Positions 9,159 to 17,768 are shown, numbered from the stretch's first letter. The stretch: 64,000 bases of DNA from Prauserella endophytica (GCF_005146945.1 NZ_SWMS01000011.1:62001-126000), one strand, 5' to 3'. The notes: a model not told the origin generated them from the sequence alone. Made by a program: numbers and translations.

Positions 9159-9758
9159 ATGGCGCGAGCGGGCAGGAGGCCCGGACCGAACGAGACCAGG
9201 GAACAGATCGCCGAGGCCGCACGCAGGCTGTTCGCCGCTCAGGGTTACGACGGCGCGACCATGAGGGCGATCGCGGCCGAGGCCGGCGTGAACCCCGCGC
9301 TGCTGCACCATTTCTACGGCACGAAGCGTCAACTCTTCGTCGCGGCGATGAATCTTCCGTTCAATCCGGCGGACGAAATCCCGCAGGTCCTGAATGGACC
9401 ACCCGGAGAGGAGGGAGCCCGTCTCGTGCGTATGATTTTGCGATTATGGGCAGAACCGGACACCAGGGCGCCGTTCCTCGCCCTGCTCCGGTCGGCCGTG
9501 ACCAACGAGCAGGCGGTCACGATGATGCGCCAGTTCCTCGCCAGCGCGGTACTCGCGACCGTCGCGAGGGCGAGGGGCATCTCGCGCCTGCACGCGTCGG
9601 CGGCGGCGGCCCAGATGATGGGGGTCGCCCTGTTGCGCTACGTTCTCGAGGTACCGCCGATGTCGACGGCGACCGAGGACGAGATCGTCGCACTGGTCGG
9701 CCCGGCGATTCAGTATTACCTCGATGGCGGGCAACCGCCTGCGGCTTCGCAGCGTTAG
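9159..9758 (+). CDS. TetR-family repressor, paralogue of the one at 7281
   Basis: 199 residues. The helix-turn-helix lies at about residues 12-57 (TREQIAEAARRLFAAQGYDG, then ATMRAIAAEAGVNPALLHHF). The C-terminal half aligns by eye with the TetR at 7281: LLRSAVTNEQA versus [11 protein letters not shown], and QMMGVALLRYVLEV versus [14 protein letters not shown]. The two therefore look like paralogues flanking hisF-hisI. It is divergent from hisF with a 119-base gap and co-oriented with the glycosyltransferase gene that follows 70 bases later. Ligand and targets unknown. Confidence 0.88.
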   Translation: MARAGRRPGPNETREQIAEAARRLFAAQGYDGATMRAIAAEAGVNPALLHHFYGTKRQLFVAAMNLPFNPADEIPQVLNGPPGEEGARLVRMILRLWAEPDTRAPFLALLRSAVTNEQAVTMMRQFLASAVLATVARARGISRLHASAAAAQMMGVALLRYVLEVPPMSTATEDEIVALVGPAIQYYLDGGQPPAASQR

Positions 9759-9816
9759 CTTCACACGGGTTGGGGAAACCTTTCATGGTGCGAGACTGTT
9801 CGGCACGAAGACTCCT

Positions 9817-9822
9817 TAGGGT
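9817..9822 (+). promoter_or_regulatory. -10 element for the GT-C gene
   Basis: TAGGGT ends six bases before the ATG at 9829; leaderless pattern. Confidence 0.45.
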
Positions 9823-9828
9823 GCCCGC

Positions 9829-11568
9829 ATGACAACGGTCGCGATGGGGGAACAGACCGCCTCCGAGACGCCGGACGTCGAACCGGCCGCCGCGAAGCGC
9901 AAGCGCGCCGCGCGGCTGCTTCCGGTCGCCTCCGTGGCGGGCGGCACGGCCCTCATCGGCGCACACGGATCCCTGTACGGCAACTGGATCATCGACGACG
10001 CCGCGATCACGTTCGCGTACGCGCGCAGCTTCGCGGAGGGCCTCGGCCCGGTGGTCCAGCCCGGCGCGGAACCCGTCGAGGGCTACTCGAACCCGACATG
10101 GACGGCGCTGCTGGTGCTCGGCAGGCTCGTCGGGCTGTTCGACCGCGGAACGATCTTCGGCATTCCGGACTACGTCCTCTTCCCCAAAGCGCTCTCGCTG
10201 CTGCTCGTCGCGAGCATCCTCTGGGGCTGCCACGTGGCGGCGGCCAGGGTCACCAAGCGGCCGTGGCTGGCGACACTCGCGGTGGGCGGTCTGCTCGCCG
10301 TCACACCGTCGTTCGTCATCTGGACCTTGGCCGGCCTGGAGAACCCGCTCTACGCGCTGATCATCACGTGGATGGCGGTGCTGGTCTTCCTGGCCGTGCT
10401 CGACGACCGGCTGCTGCGGGGCAAGCTCGCGGTGGGCATGGGCCTGCTGGCGGCGGCGGCCGCGCTCACCCGTCCGGAAGGGCTCATCTACGCGGGCGTG
10501 TACCCGCTCGTGGTGCTCGGCGCGCTGCGCAAGCCGAGGATCGCGGCGAGCGTCAAGCACATCCTGCTGTCCGTCGCCGCGTTCGCCGTGCCCGTCGGGG
10601 CGTACTTCCTGTGGCGGTACGCGACGTTCGGACTGTGGTTGTCGAGCCCTTCGATCGCGAAGCGACAGGATCTGCCGACCCTGCAGGAGCTGACCCGGCC
10701 CGGTGAGCTGGTGGGCTACGCCGGCGCTCCGGCCGTGCTCGTGGCCGTCCTCTTCGTGGGCATGGTGCTGGCGAGGCCGGCGTGGTGGCGCAGGGGCCTG
10801 CTGGCGCTGCTGGTGCCGCTGGGACTCGCCGTGGTCGCGTTCTCGGTGCTCGAGGCGGACTGGATGTCGCAGCTGCGCTTCGCCACCCCGGTGTGGGTGC
10901 TGGGCTCGCTGGTCGCCACGCTCGCCGCGGCCGACGTGCTGCGCCACGCCAAGCTGCGCGGCCGGGTCTGGATCGTCGTCGGGCTCGTAGCCGTGCTGCT
11001 GCCGACCGGTGCCGCGTTCGGCGCGGTGGCCAAGGACTTCCGGACGGAGCCGGACATCTCGGCGTGCTACGTCGCCGACCGCTTCGGCCGCATCTTCAAC
11101 GGCTACGCCGACGTGATGGGCGCGCAGAACGCTTCGCTGCTCATCCCCGACCTGGGCGGTTCTGCCCTGACCAGCAGGTTGCACCTGGTCGACATGGCCG
11201 GCCTGACCAACCACCGGTTCGCCGAGCTGGTGCGCGACCAGGACCTGCGGGGCCAGCAGAACTACGTGTACGACGAGGTCAAGCCCACCTTCATCCACAC
11301 GCGGGAACCGTGGAGCACGGGCAACGGGCTGGGTTACGACCCGCGCCTCGCCCGCGACTACTACCCGATCCACTACGACATCTACCAGGGCGCGCCCCAC
11401 GGCGACTGGGTCCGCAAGGACGCGGTGCGCGACCAGCAGATGCTCGAGGACCTGCGCGCCTACGCCCGCGTGCACACGGTCCAGGTCGAGCGGGACATCC
11501 CGAACTGGCCACGCCGGCACTGCGGCGACACCCTTCGCGCGGGCCAAACCGACACCGGCGAGGCGTAG
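9829..11568 (+). CDS. Multi-pass GT-C-fold glycosyltransferase-like membrane protein
   Basis: 579 residues with about ten hydrophobic segments between residues 30 and 390, then a ~180-residue soluble C-terminal domain. After the first membrane segment comes NWIIDDAAITFAYARSFAEG and then EGYSNPTWTALL. An Asp-Asp pair in the first extracytoplasmic loop followed by an EGYSNP-type motif is characteristic of GT-C enzymes that use polyprenyl-phosphate sugars, including arabinofuranosyltransferases such as AftB. The acceptor cannot be read from sequence; cell-wall arabinan or another envelope glycan is the best guess. Likely leaderless start. A hairpin repeat follows ten bases after the stop. Confidence 0.65.
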   Translation: MTTVAMGEQTASETPDVEPAAAKRKRAARLLPVASVAGGTALIGAHGSLYGNWIIDDAAITFAYARSFAEGLGPVVQPGAEPVEGYSNPTWTALLVLGRLVGLFDRGTIFGIPDYVLFPKALSLLLVASILWGCHVAAARVTKRPWLATLAVGGLLAVTPSFVIWTLAGLENPLYALIITWMAVLVFLAVLDDRLLRGKLAVGMGLLAAAAALTRPEGLIYAGVYPLVVLGALRKPRIAASVKHILLSVAAFAVPVGAYFLWRYATFGLWLSSPSIAKRQDLPTLQELTRPGELVGYAGAPAVLVAVLFVGMVLARPAWWRRGLLALLVPLGLAVVAFSVLEADWMSQLRFATPVWVLGSLVATLAAADVLRHAKLRGRVWIVVGLVAVLLPTGAAFGAVAKDFRTEPDISACYVADRFGRIFNGYADVMGAQNASLLIPDLGGSALTSRLHLVDMAGLTNHRFAELVRDQDLRGQQNYVYDEVKPTFIHTREPWSTGNGLGYDPRLARDYYPIHYDIYQGAPHGDWVRKDAVRDQQMLEDLRAYARVHTVQVERDIPNWPRRHCGDTLRAGQTDTGEA

Positions 11569-11578
11569 CCACCCAACC

Positions 11579-11631
11579 GCAGTGAAGGCCACCTTGCCTG
11601 CGTTCAACGCAGTGAAGGTGGCCTTCACTGC
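11579..11631. repeat. GGCCACC hairpin repeat, copy 1 (probable terminator)
   Basis: Arms GCAGTGAAGGCCACCTT (11579-11595) and its exact complement (11615-11631) enclose a 19-base loop containing GCGTT and a partial third arm copy. It lies just after the GT-C gene and before the ABC genes. Confidence 0.9.
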
Positions 11632-11683
11632 GTTCGGGGCGCGGCATTGACGGCAGCTGCTCAACGCTCGCAGAATTAAACGC

Positions 11684-12403
11684 ATGGCCAATTCAGCCGT
11701 CTCGATCCAGGGCCTGCGTGTGCGCCGGGGCGACCGGGTGGTGCTGCGCGACGTCAGCTGCGAGATCGCGCCCGGCACCGTCACCGGCCTGCTCGGCCCC
11801 AGCGGCTGCGGCAAGACAACGCTCCTGCGCTCGATCGTCGGCGTGCAGCTCGTCGAGGCGGGTACCGTCACCGTGCTCGGCAGGCCGGCGGGCAGCCGGG
11901 AGCTGCGCCGCAAGCTCGGTTACGCCACGCAGAACCCGGCGATCTACCCGGATCTCACGGTCGCGGAGGCCCTCCGCTACTTCGCGGCCGTGCTCCGCGC
12001 CCCGAAGTCTGATGTGGACAGAGTGATCGCCGAGGTGGACCTCACCGACCACGCCGACGCGCTCATCGGCAGGCTCTCCGGAGGACAGCGCGGCAGGGCC
12101 AACCTCGCCGTCGCGCTGCTCGGCGAGCCCGAACTGCTCGTGCTCGACGAGCCGACCGTCGGTCTCGATCCCGTGCTGCGCGACGAGCTGTGGGGCCTAT
12201 TCGGCAGGCTCGCCGCGCACGGGACGACACTGCTGGTCTCCAGCCACGTGATGGATGAGGCCGCCCGCTGCGGGCAGTTGCTGCTCATGCGGGAAGGCAG
12301 GCTGCTCGCCCACGACGAGCCGGGCGGACTGCTGCGCCGCACCGGCACCCCCGATCTGGAACAGGCCTTCCTGCGGTTGATCAGGGAAGGAGCGCTGCTG
12401 TGA
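11684..12403 (+). CDS. ABC transporter ATP-binding protein
   Basis: 239 residues. Walker A GPSGCGKTTLL (about residues 39-49), Q-loop in YATQNPAIYPDLTV, signature LSGGQRGRANLAV, Walker B LLVLDEPTVGLDP and the switch His in VSSHVMDEA are all intact. Drug-export type (ABC-2 class) ATPase that would pair with the permease encoded immediately downstream, whose start overlaps the stop by four bases. The substrate is unknown. Confidence 0.93.
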   Translation: MANSAVSIQGLRVRRGDRVVLRDVSCEIAPGTVTGLLGPSGCGKTTLLRSIVGVQLVEAGTVTVLGRPAGSRELRRKLGYATQNPAIYPDLTVAEALRYFAAVLRAPKSDVDRVIAEVDLTDHADALIGRLSGGQRGRANLAVALLGEPELLVLDEPTVGLDPVLRDELWGLFGRLAAHGTTLLVSSHVMDEAARCGQLLLMREGRLLAHDEPGGLLRRTGTPDLEQAFLRLIREGALL

Positions 12404-13134
12404 GCGTCCCCGTCACGCTGGCCACCAACCGGCGCATCCTCACCCAGCTCCGGCACGACCCGCGCACGGTCGTGCTCATGCTCGTGATGCCGACGCTGCT
12501 GATGGTGCTGCTGCGCTACGTCTTCAACTCGGCGGCGCAGTTCAGCGCCATCGCCCCGGCCCTGCTCGGCATCTTCCCGTTCACGATCATGTTCCTCATC
12601 ACCTCGGTCACCACCCTGCGCGAGCGGACCTCGGCGACCCTGGAACGCCTGATGACGCTGCCGATCGCCAAGCCGGACCTGGTCTTCGGCTACGCGCTCG
12701 CCTTCGGGCTCATCGCCGTGGCGCAGGTCGCCATCGCCGCACTGGTGTCCGTGACCTGGCTCGGGCTGGACGTCGCGAGCTCGGTCTGGCTGCTCCTGCT
12801 CGTGGCGGTGCTCGACGCGCTGCTCGGCACGGCGCTGGGCCTGTTCGTGAGCGCCTTCGCCCGCACCGAGTTCCAGGCGATCCAGTTCATGCCCGTGATC
12901 GTGCTGCCGCAGTTCCTGCTGTGCGGACTGCTCCAGCCGAGGGACGAGATGGGCTGGCTGCTCAGCTGGATCTCCGATGTGCTGCCGCTGTCGTACGCGG
13001 TGGACGCCCTCAACCACGTGACGCATTCGGCCGAGCTCGACGGCACGCTCGTGCGCAACATGGCCGTCGTGGCCGGCAGCGCGCTGCTCGCGCTGCTGCT
13101 CGGCGCCGCGACGCTGCGCCGCCGTACACCGTAG
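12400..13134 (+). CDS. ABC-2 type transporter permease
   Basis: 244 residues, GTG start coupled to the ATPase gene (GTGA). Six hydrophobic segments; the first follows a short cytoplasmic N-terminus (TNRRILTQLRHDPRTVVLML). The central TTLRERTSATLERLMTLPIAKPDL loop is the ABC2_membrane family coupling region. One permease plus one ATPase suggests a homodimeric exporter for a hydrophobic compound or drug. Nothing else nearby indicates the substrate. Confidence 0.92.
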   Translation: MSVPVTLATNRRILTQLRHDPRTVVLMLVMPTLLMVLLRYVFNSAAQFSAIAPALLGIFPFTIMFLITSVTTLRERTSATLERLMTLPIAKPDLVFGYALAFGLIAVAQVAIAALVSVTWLGLDVASSVWLLLLVAVLDALLGTALGLFVSAFARTEFQAIQFMPVIVLPQFLLCGLLQPRDEMGWLLSWISDVLPLSYAVDALNHVTHSAELDGTLVRNMAVVAGSALLALLLGAATLRRRTP

Positions 13135-13156
13135 CGATCTCTCAGCGTTCACCGGA

Positions 13157-13162
13157 TACGTT
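13157..13162 (+). promoter_or_regulatory. -10 element for the F420-type gene
   Basis: TACGTT ends six bases before ATG 13169; the intergenic gap is only 34 bases, so this is an internal leaderless promoter rather than read-through alone. Confidence 0.45.
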
Positions 13163-13168
13163 GATCGG

Positions 13169-13555
13169 ATGGGAGCAGAGCTGGAGCGGCTGGCCGCGGA
13201 GAAGTACGTACTGCTGACGACGTTCCGCAGGTCGGGCGACGCGGTGCCCACCCCGGTGTGGATCGCGGGAGACGACGGCGAGCTGGTGCTGTTCAGCGTC
13301 CGCACGGCCGGCAAGGTCAAGCGGATCCGGCGCGAGCCACACGTCGAGGTGGCGGCGTGCGACTTCCGCGGCAAGGCCACGCACGGCCGCACGGTCACCG
13401 GCATGGCGCGCATCCTCGACGACGACGCGACCGAGCGCATCCGCAGGGTCATCGCCCGCAAGTACGGCATCACGGGCCGGGTCACGATGTTCTTCAGCCG
13501 CCTTCGCGGCGGCCCTCAGCGCACCGTGGGCATAGCGGTCAAGCTCGACGAGTGA
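13169..13555 (+). CDS. PPOX-class F420-dependent (or flavin) oxidoreductase, Rv2061 type
   Basis: 128 residues, a split-barrel fold of the pyridoxamine-phosphate-oxidase superfamily. LAAEKYVLLTTFRRSGDAVPTPVW at the N-terminus, then RTAGKVKRIRREPHVEVAACD and KYGITGRVTMFF, are the hallmark stretches of the small F420-dependent subgroup (TIGR03666). The two Lys/Arg-rich positions in GKVKRIRR would contact the cofactor phosphate. Substrate unknown. It faces convergent priA with a 24-base gap. Confidence 0.82.
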   Translation: MGAELERLAAEKYVLLTTFRRSGDAVPTPVWIAGDDGELVLFSVRTAGKVKRIRREPHVEVAACDFRGKATHGRTVTGMARILDDDATERIRRVIARKYGITGRVTMFFSRLRGGPQRTVGIAVKLDE

Positions 13556-13579
13556 CCGAGGGCGGCGCCGTCGGCGTCG

Positions 13580-14317
13580 TCAGACCCGCGCGACGGCGGC
13601 GAGCGCCTCGGGGAGGGTGAACGCGCCCGCGTACAGCGCCTTGCCGACGATCGAACCCTCGACGCCGTCACGCTCCAGCCGCGCGAGCGCCCTGAGGTCG
13701 TCCACACTGGACACTCCACCGGAGGCGATCACCGGTGCGTCGGTGCGGGCGGTGACCTCACGCAGCAGGTCGAGGTTCGGACCGCGCAGCGTGCCGTCCT
13801 TGCTGACGTCGGTGACCACGTACCGCTGGGCGCCGTCGCGGTCGAGCCGGTCGAGCACCTCCCACAGGTCGCCGCCGTCCTGTGTCCAGCCGCGCGCGGC
13901 GAGCCGGTGCCCGGCCTCGGTGATCCGCACGTCGAGGCCGATCGCGACGCGGTCGCCGTGGGTGGCCACCACCTTGGCGGCCCACGCCGGATCCTCCAGT
14001 GCGGCCGTGCCGAGGTTCACCCTGCGCGCACCGGTGGCGAGCGCCGCTGCGAGCGACTCGTCGTCCCGGATGCCACCGGAGAGCTCCACCTGCACATCGA
14101 GCTTGCCCACCACCTCGGCGAGCAGCTCCCGGTTGGAGCCCTTGCCGAACGCGGCGTCGAGGTCGACGAGATGGATCCACTCCGCGCCGTCACGCTGCCA
14201 CTGCAGTGCCGCCTCCAGCGGCGAACCGTAGGAGGTCTCGGTGCCGGCCTCGCCCTGGACGAGGCGGACCGCCTGGCCATCGGCCACGTCGACGGCGGGA
14301 AGGAGGGTGAAGGTCAC
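13580..14317 (-). CDS. priA: Bifunctional phosphoribosyl isomerase PriA (HisA/TrpF)
   Basis: 245 residues, HisA-type barrel. [19 protein letters not shown] holds the first catalytic Asp near residue 9; [15 protein letters not shown] holds the second catalytic Asp; [14 protein letters not shown] and [10 protein letters not shown] are the two phosphate loops. In actinobacteria this protein isomerises both ProFAR (histidine) and PRA (tryptophan). No trpF exists in the trp run here, which supports the dual role and links the two pathways. GTG start chosen because TATAGT lies exactly six bases upstream; a longer open frame through hisH is spurious. Confidence 0.93.
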   Translation of the reverse strand: MTFTLLPAVDVADGQAVRLVQGEAGTETSYGSPLEAALQWQRDGAEWIHLVDLDAAFGKGSNRELLAEVVGKLDVQVELSGGIRDDESLAAALATGARRVNLGTAALEDPAWAAKVVATHGDRVAIGLDVRITEAGHRLAARGWTQDGGDLWEVLDRLDRDGAQRYVVTDVSKDGTLRGPNLDLLREVTARTDAPVIASGGVSSVDDLRALARLERDGVEGSIVGKALYAGAFTLPEALAAVARV

Positions 14318-14323
14318 CGGGCC

Positions 14324-14329
14324 ACTATA
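14324..14329 (-). promoter_or_regulatory. -10 element of a leaderless priA promoter
   Basis: TATAGT, one mismatch from TATAAT, six bases before the priA GTG in the 34-base hisH-priA gap. Confidence 0.6.
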
Positions 14330-14351
14330 AAAACCGGCGGCGGGCCCGGGC

Positions 14352-14981
14352 TCAGAGGGTGCGCAGCCAGTTCCGCAGCAGGTGTGCTCCGGCGTCGCCG
14401 GACTTCTCCGGGTGGAACTGGGTGGCCCACAGCGGACCGTTCTCGACTGCCGCGACGAAGTCCTCACCGTGGTGCGCCCACGTGACCTTCGGCTGGCGGC
14501 CGGTGAGCTCGGAGTCCAGCTCCCACGAGCGGGCCGCGTAGGAGTGCACGAAGTAGAACCGCGTTTCGGCGTCCAGCCCGGCGAACAGCTCCGAGCCCTC
14601 CGGCACACGCACGGTGTTCCAGCCCATGTGGGGCAGCACGTCGGCGTTCAGGCGGTCGACGGTGCCCGGCCATTCGCCGGTGCCCTTGGCCTCCACCCCG
14701 TGTTCGACGCCACGCTCGAAGAGGATCTGCATGCCGACGCAGATGCCCAGCACCGGCCTGCCACCGGCGAGCCGGGTGCCGATGATCTTGTCGCCGCCCA
14801 CCGAGAGCAGCCCCTCGATACACGCGGCGAACGCGCCGACCCCGGGCACGACCAGCCCGTCGGCCTCCAGCGCCGCATGCGGGTCGGCGGTGACCTCCAC
14901 GTCGGCGCCCGCTCGCTGCACGGCGCGTTCGGCGGACCGGAGGTTGCCGGACCCGTAGTCCAGGATCACTACTCGAGGCAC
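14352..14981 (-). CDS. hisH: Imidazole glycerol phosphate synthase glutaminase subunit
   Basis: 209 residues, class I glutamine amidotransferase that feeds ammonia to HisF. The catalytic Cys is in [11 protein letters not shown] (about residue 83) and the His-Glu pair in [11 protein letters not shown] near residue 192. [13 protein letters not shown] is the N-terminal strand. The GTG start is preceded by TAACCT at six bases, which overlaps the stop codon of the upstream MFS gene, so hisH has its own promoter embedded in the end of its neighbour. Confidence 0.96.
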   Translation of the reverse strand: MPRVVILDYGSGNLRSAERAVQRAGADVEVTADPHAALEADGLVVPGVGAFAACIEGLLSVGGDKIIGTRLAGGRPVLGICVGMQILFERGVEHGVEAKGTGEWPGTVDRLNADVLPHMGWNTVRVPEGSELFAGLDAETRFYFVHSYAARSWELDSELTGRQPKVTWAHHGEDFVAAVENGPLWATQFHPEKSGDAGAHLLRNWLRTL

Positions 14982-14987
14982 GGCTCC

Positions 14988-14993
14988 AGGTTA
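14988..14993 (-). promoter_or_regulatory. -10 element of a leaderless hisH promoter
   Basis: TAACCT on the minus strand, six bases before the hisH GTG and overlapping the TAA stop of the MFS gene. Confidence 0.55.
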
Positions 14994-16145
14994 ACCGCTG
15001 CGCCGCGCCAGCAACGCGACCGGCAGCAGCGCCGCGGCCGCGACGGCGAGCAGCCCGAACGCAGAGCCGAAGCTCGTCCACGACACGATCGCTCCCACGG
15101 CGACCGCGCCAAGACCCTGGCCCGCGTCGAACGCGACGTTCCAGGCGACGCTCGCCGAGCCCGCCCGCGCCCGCGCGAACATCGCCACCAGCGAGTCGTT
15201 CTGCACCACGCCGAAGCCGAGCCCGAACACGGCCACGGCGACCACCACGAGCACCGGGTGCTCGGCGAGCAGGGCGAACCCGGCGAGACCTGCGGCGGAG
15301 ACCGCGAGCCCGCCCGCCAGCATCCGCCCTGGTCCCGCCAGCCGGTGGCCGAGGTGCCCGGCCGCCCAGCGTGAGAGCATCGCCACGAACGGCGTTACGA
15401 ACAACGCGACCGCCGAGGCCGGGGACGTCACCACGATCGGCAGGAACGTCGCGAGCGCGCCGAAGCCGGTGGAGACAGCGAGCATCGGCAGCCATGGCTT
15501 CCACGTCGCGCGCACGAGCGCCCCCGGCCCGGAACCGAGGCCTGGCTCGTGCCGCGGAAGGAGCCTCGGCAGCAGGAGAATCGGCACGAGCGCGCACAGC
15601 GGCAACGCCGTGGCGAGCACGAACACGTGCGGGAAGCCCCAGTGCCCTGCGATCCACGTGCCCACAGGCAACCCGGCCAGCTGAGGCACACCCGCGGCCA
15701 GGCCGTAGAGCCCCGAGCCGCGCGCGACCGAGCCCGAGGGCAGCAGTTCGGCGATGAGCGCGCTGCCGCACACGGTGAGCAGGCCGAACCCGATGCCGCG
15801 CAGCAGCGAGATGCCGAGGATCTCCCACGCGCCGGCCGAGGCGATCAGCAGCGGTGTGGGAGCGCCGAGGAACAGCGCGCCCAGCAGCATCGCCACGCGG
15901 TAGCCGTGGCGGCGGACGAACGCCGACGTGGCGAACTGGGTGAGCACCGTGCTGGCCATGAACACGCCGGTGGAGGCACCCGCCGCGAACGTTCCCGCCT
16001 CCTGCCGCACCGCCCACAGCGGCACGACGGGCAGCAGCAGCGCGTAGCCGGAGAACGCGGCGGTGGAGGCGAGCAACGTGAGCCGGAAGTTCCGGTGCCG
16101 CATCGGGGACACCGGCCTCTCCGGGACCACCGCCGACCGCGTCAC
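14991..16145 (-). CDS. Major facilitator superfamily transporter
   Basis: 384 residues with twelve predicted membrane segments. The loop after segment 2 carries RRHGYRVAMLLGALFLG, a variant of the MFS RxxGRR motif. The drug/sugar efflux (YfcJ-like/MFS_1) class fits best. It sits beside hisH, as an MFS gene often does in this order, but a metabolic link to histidine is not shown. GTG start; upstream are TAGAAC at seven bases and a 12-base palindrome, so expression is probably repressor-controlled. Confidence 0.88.
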   Translation of the reverse strand: MTRSAVVPERPVSPMRHRNFRLTLLASTAAFSGYALLLPVVPLWAVRQEAGTFAAGASTGVFMASTVLTQFATSAFVRRHGYRVAMLLGALFLGAPTPLLIASAGAWEILGISLLRGIGFGLLTVCGSALIAELLPSGSVARGSGLYGLAAGVPQLAGLPVGTWIAGHWGFPHVFVLATALPLCALVPILLLPRLLPRHEPGLGSGPGALVRATWKPWLPMLAVSTGFGALATFLPIVVTSPASAVALFVTPFVAMLSRWAAGHLGHRLAGPGRMLAGGLAVSAAGLAGFALLAEHPVLVVVAVAVFGLGFGVVQNDSLVAMFARARAGSASVAWNVAFDAGQGLGAVAVGAIVSWTSFGSAFGLLAVAAAALLPVALLARRSG

Positions 16146-16158
16146 ACCCTTCGTTCTA

Positions 16159-16170
16159 GTACGCGCGTAC
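16159..16170. promoter_or_regulatory. Candidate operator upstream of the MFS gene
   Basis: GTACGCGCGTAC is a perfect 12-base palindrome directly upstream of the -10-like TAGAAC (minus strand). Position suits a repressor; no regulator gene adjoins it. Confidence 0.4.
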
Positions 16171-16187
16171 CTGTTTTGTCCACCACT

Positions 16188-16240
16188 GCAGTGAAGGCCA
16201 CCATGCCTGCGTTCAACGCAGTGAAGGTGGCCTTCACTGC
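16188..16240. repeat. GGCCACC hairpin repeat, copy 2 (probable terminator)
   Basis: Arms GCAGTGAAGGCCACC and GGTGGCCTTCACTGC enclose GCGTTCAACGC. It lies 17 bases beyond the stop of the PHP gene, so it would terminate the PHP operon. Confidence 0.9.
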
Positions 16241-16257
16241 GGCTCGGCGGATGGTGG

Positions 16258-17265
16258 TCACCGGCGGGCGGCCCAGGCGACGAGGTCGTCGGCGGTCATC
16301 GTGTTGATCACATCGTCCTCGGTGACGCCGCATTCGGTGGCCCGCACGCAGCCGAACGGCAGCCAGCTGAGCTGTCCCGGCGCGTGCGCGTCGCTGTCGA
16401 TCGAGAACCGGCAGCCGATCTCCTTGGCCAGCCGCAGCAGCCGCCTCGGCGGGTCGAGCCGCTCGGGCCGCGAGTTGATCTCCACGGCGACGTCGTGCTC
16501 CCGGCACGCGGTGAACACGGCCTCGGCGTCGAACTGCGACTCCGGCCTGCCCCGGCCGGTGACCAGCCTCCCAGTGCAGTGCCCCAGCACGTTCACGCGC
16601 GGGTTCTCGATGGCCTTGAGCATGCGCGGGGTCATCTCCGCGGCGGGCTGGCGCAGCAGCGAGTGGACGCTCGCCACCACCACGTCGAGCTCCTCCAGCA
16701 GCTCCGGGTCCTGGTCGAGCGTGCCGTCGGCGTGGATGTCGACCTCGATACCGGTGAGGACGCGAAAGGGCGCCAGCTCGGCGTTGACCTCCCGCACCGC
16801 GTCCAGCTGCCTGCGCAGCCGCTCCGCGCTGAGCCCGTTGGCGACGGTCAGCCGCGGCGAATGGTCCGTGAGCACGAGGTACTCGTGGCCGAGCGCACGT
16901 GCCGCCTCGGCCATCTCCGCGATGGGGCTGCCGCCGTCGGACCAGTCGGAATGGGTGTGGCAGTCCCCGCGCAGCGCCGCGTGCAGCGCCCCGCCGTCGG
17001 GGATGCCGGGCGCGCCCCGGGACTCGAGGTCGGTCAGATAGGCCGGCTCGCGGCCCTCCACGGCATCCACGATCACCTTGGCCGTGGTCTTGCCGATGCC
17101 GGGCAGTGCCGTCAGCGTGCCGCCTCGGATCCGCTCGGCCAGCTCCCCCTCGGGCAGCTCGTCCACCACGACGGCGGCCTTGCGGAACGCCCGCACGCGG
17201 TAGCTGGGCTCGCCCGCTCGTTCCAGGTGGAGCGCGATCTGCCGGAGAACCTTGACCGGATCCAT
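16258..17265 (-). CDS. PHP-domain phosphoesterase with N-terminal helix-hairpin-helix
   Basis: 335 residues. Residues ~1-75 resemble the helix-hairpin-helix part of family X polymerases (ALHLERAGEPSYRVRAFRKA and LTALPGIGKTTAKVI). Residues ~100-330 are a PHP domain with its metal motifs DCHTHSDWSDGG, LTDHSPRL, GIEVDI, ASVHS, GHCTGR, EINSRP and SDAHAP. The polymerase domain between them is absent, so this is a stand-alone phosphatase or nuclease, perhaps for DNA ends. ATG 17265 is used; GTG 17271 is possible. It follows the phosphoesterase gene by two bases. Confidence 0.85.
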   Translation of the reverse strand: MDPVKVLRQIALHLERAGEPSYRVRAFRKAAVVVDELPEGELAERIRGGTLTALPGIGKTTAKVIVDAVEGREPAYLTDLESRGAPGIPDGGALHAALRGDCHTHSDWSDGGSPIAEMAEAARALGHEYLVLTDHSPRLTVANGLSAERLRRQLDAVREVNAELAPFRVLTGIEVDIHADGTLDQDPELLEELDVVVASVHSLLRQPAAEMTPRMLKAIENPRVNVLGHCTGRLVTGRGRPESQFDAEAVFTACREHDVAVEINSRPERLDPPRRLLRLAKEIGCRFSIDSDAHAPGQLSWLPFGCVRATECGVTEDDVINTMTADDLVAWAARR

Positions 17266-17267
17266 CC

Positions 17268-17768
17268 TCACCTCGGTGGCAGCGCGTGCAGTTCGACGTC
17301 GGACAGCTCGCCGTCCGCGACCGTCGCCGTCAGGTACGTGCAGTGCGGCTGCCTGCGGCGGTCGGTGGGCGAGCCGGGGTTGAGCAGGCGCAGGCCGGTG
17401 TCCGCGACGGTGTCCCACGGGATGTGGCTGTGCCCGAACACGAGCACGTCCGTGCCGGGGAAGTCACGCGCGCACCGCTGCTCGCGGCCCTTCGCCGCGC
17501 CCGTCTCGTGCACCACGGCCAGGCGCAGGCCCTCCAGCTCGGCCCGAGCGACCTCGGGCAGCCGCGCTCGCAGCGCGGCGCCGTCGTTGTTGCCGTACAC
17601 GCCAATGAGGCGGCGGGACCGGGACTCCAGCTCGTCGAGCAGGTCGACGGTCACCCAGTCACCGGCGTGCACCACCACGTCGGCCTTGCCGACCTCGGCC
17701 CAGACCTCGCCGGGCAGGGCCTTCGCTCGCTTCGGGACGTGCGTGTCGGCGATGATCAGCAAGCGCAT
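17268..17768 (-). CDS. YfcE/MJ0936-type metallophosphoesterase
   Basis: 166 residues, calcineurin-like fold. The metal-binding motifs appear in order: IIADTHVP, VVHAGDW, VYGNND, VVHETG and FGHSHIP. Such small enzymes cleave phosphodiesters in vitro; the natural substrate is unknown. It is preceded by GAGGAGG ten bases from the ATG and lies between a small unknown gene and the PHP gene on the same strand. Two metal phosphoesterases in tandem suggest a shared nucleotide or nucleic-acid end substrate. Confidence 0.88.
   Translation of the reverse strand: MRLLIIADTHVPKRAKALPGEVWAEVGKADVVVHAGDWVTVDLLDELESRSRRLIGVYGNNDGAALRARLPEVARAELEGLRLAVVHETGAAKGREQRCARDFPGTDVLVFGHSHIPWDTVADTGLRLLNPGSPTDRRRQPHCTYLTATVADGELSDVELHALPPR

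Noticed and set aside
9829-11568. Naming the GT-C protein AftB or another specific arabinofuranosyltransferase
   Set aside because: Only the general DD and EGYSNP features are visible; specificity needs alignment.
17266-17418. Upstream extension of the PHP protein to 17418
   Set aside because: The added residues are a shadow of the phosphoesterase gene and are not PHP or helix-hairpin-helix sequence.
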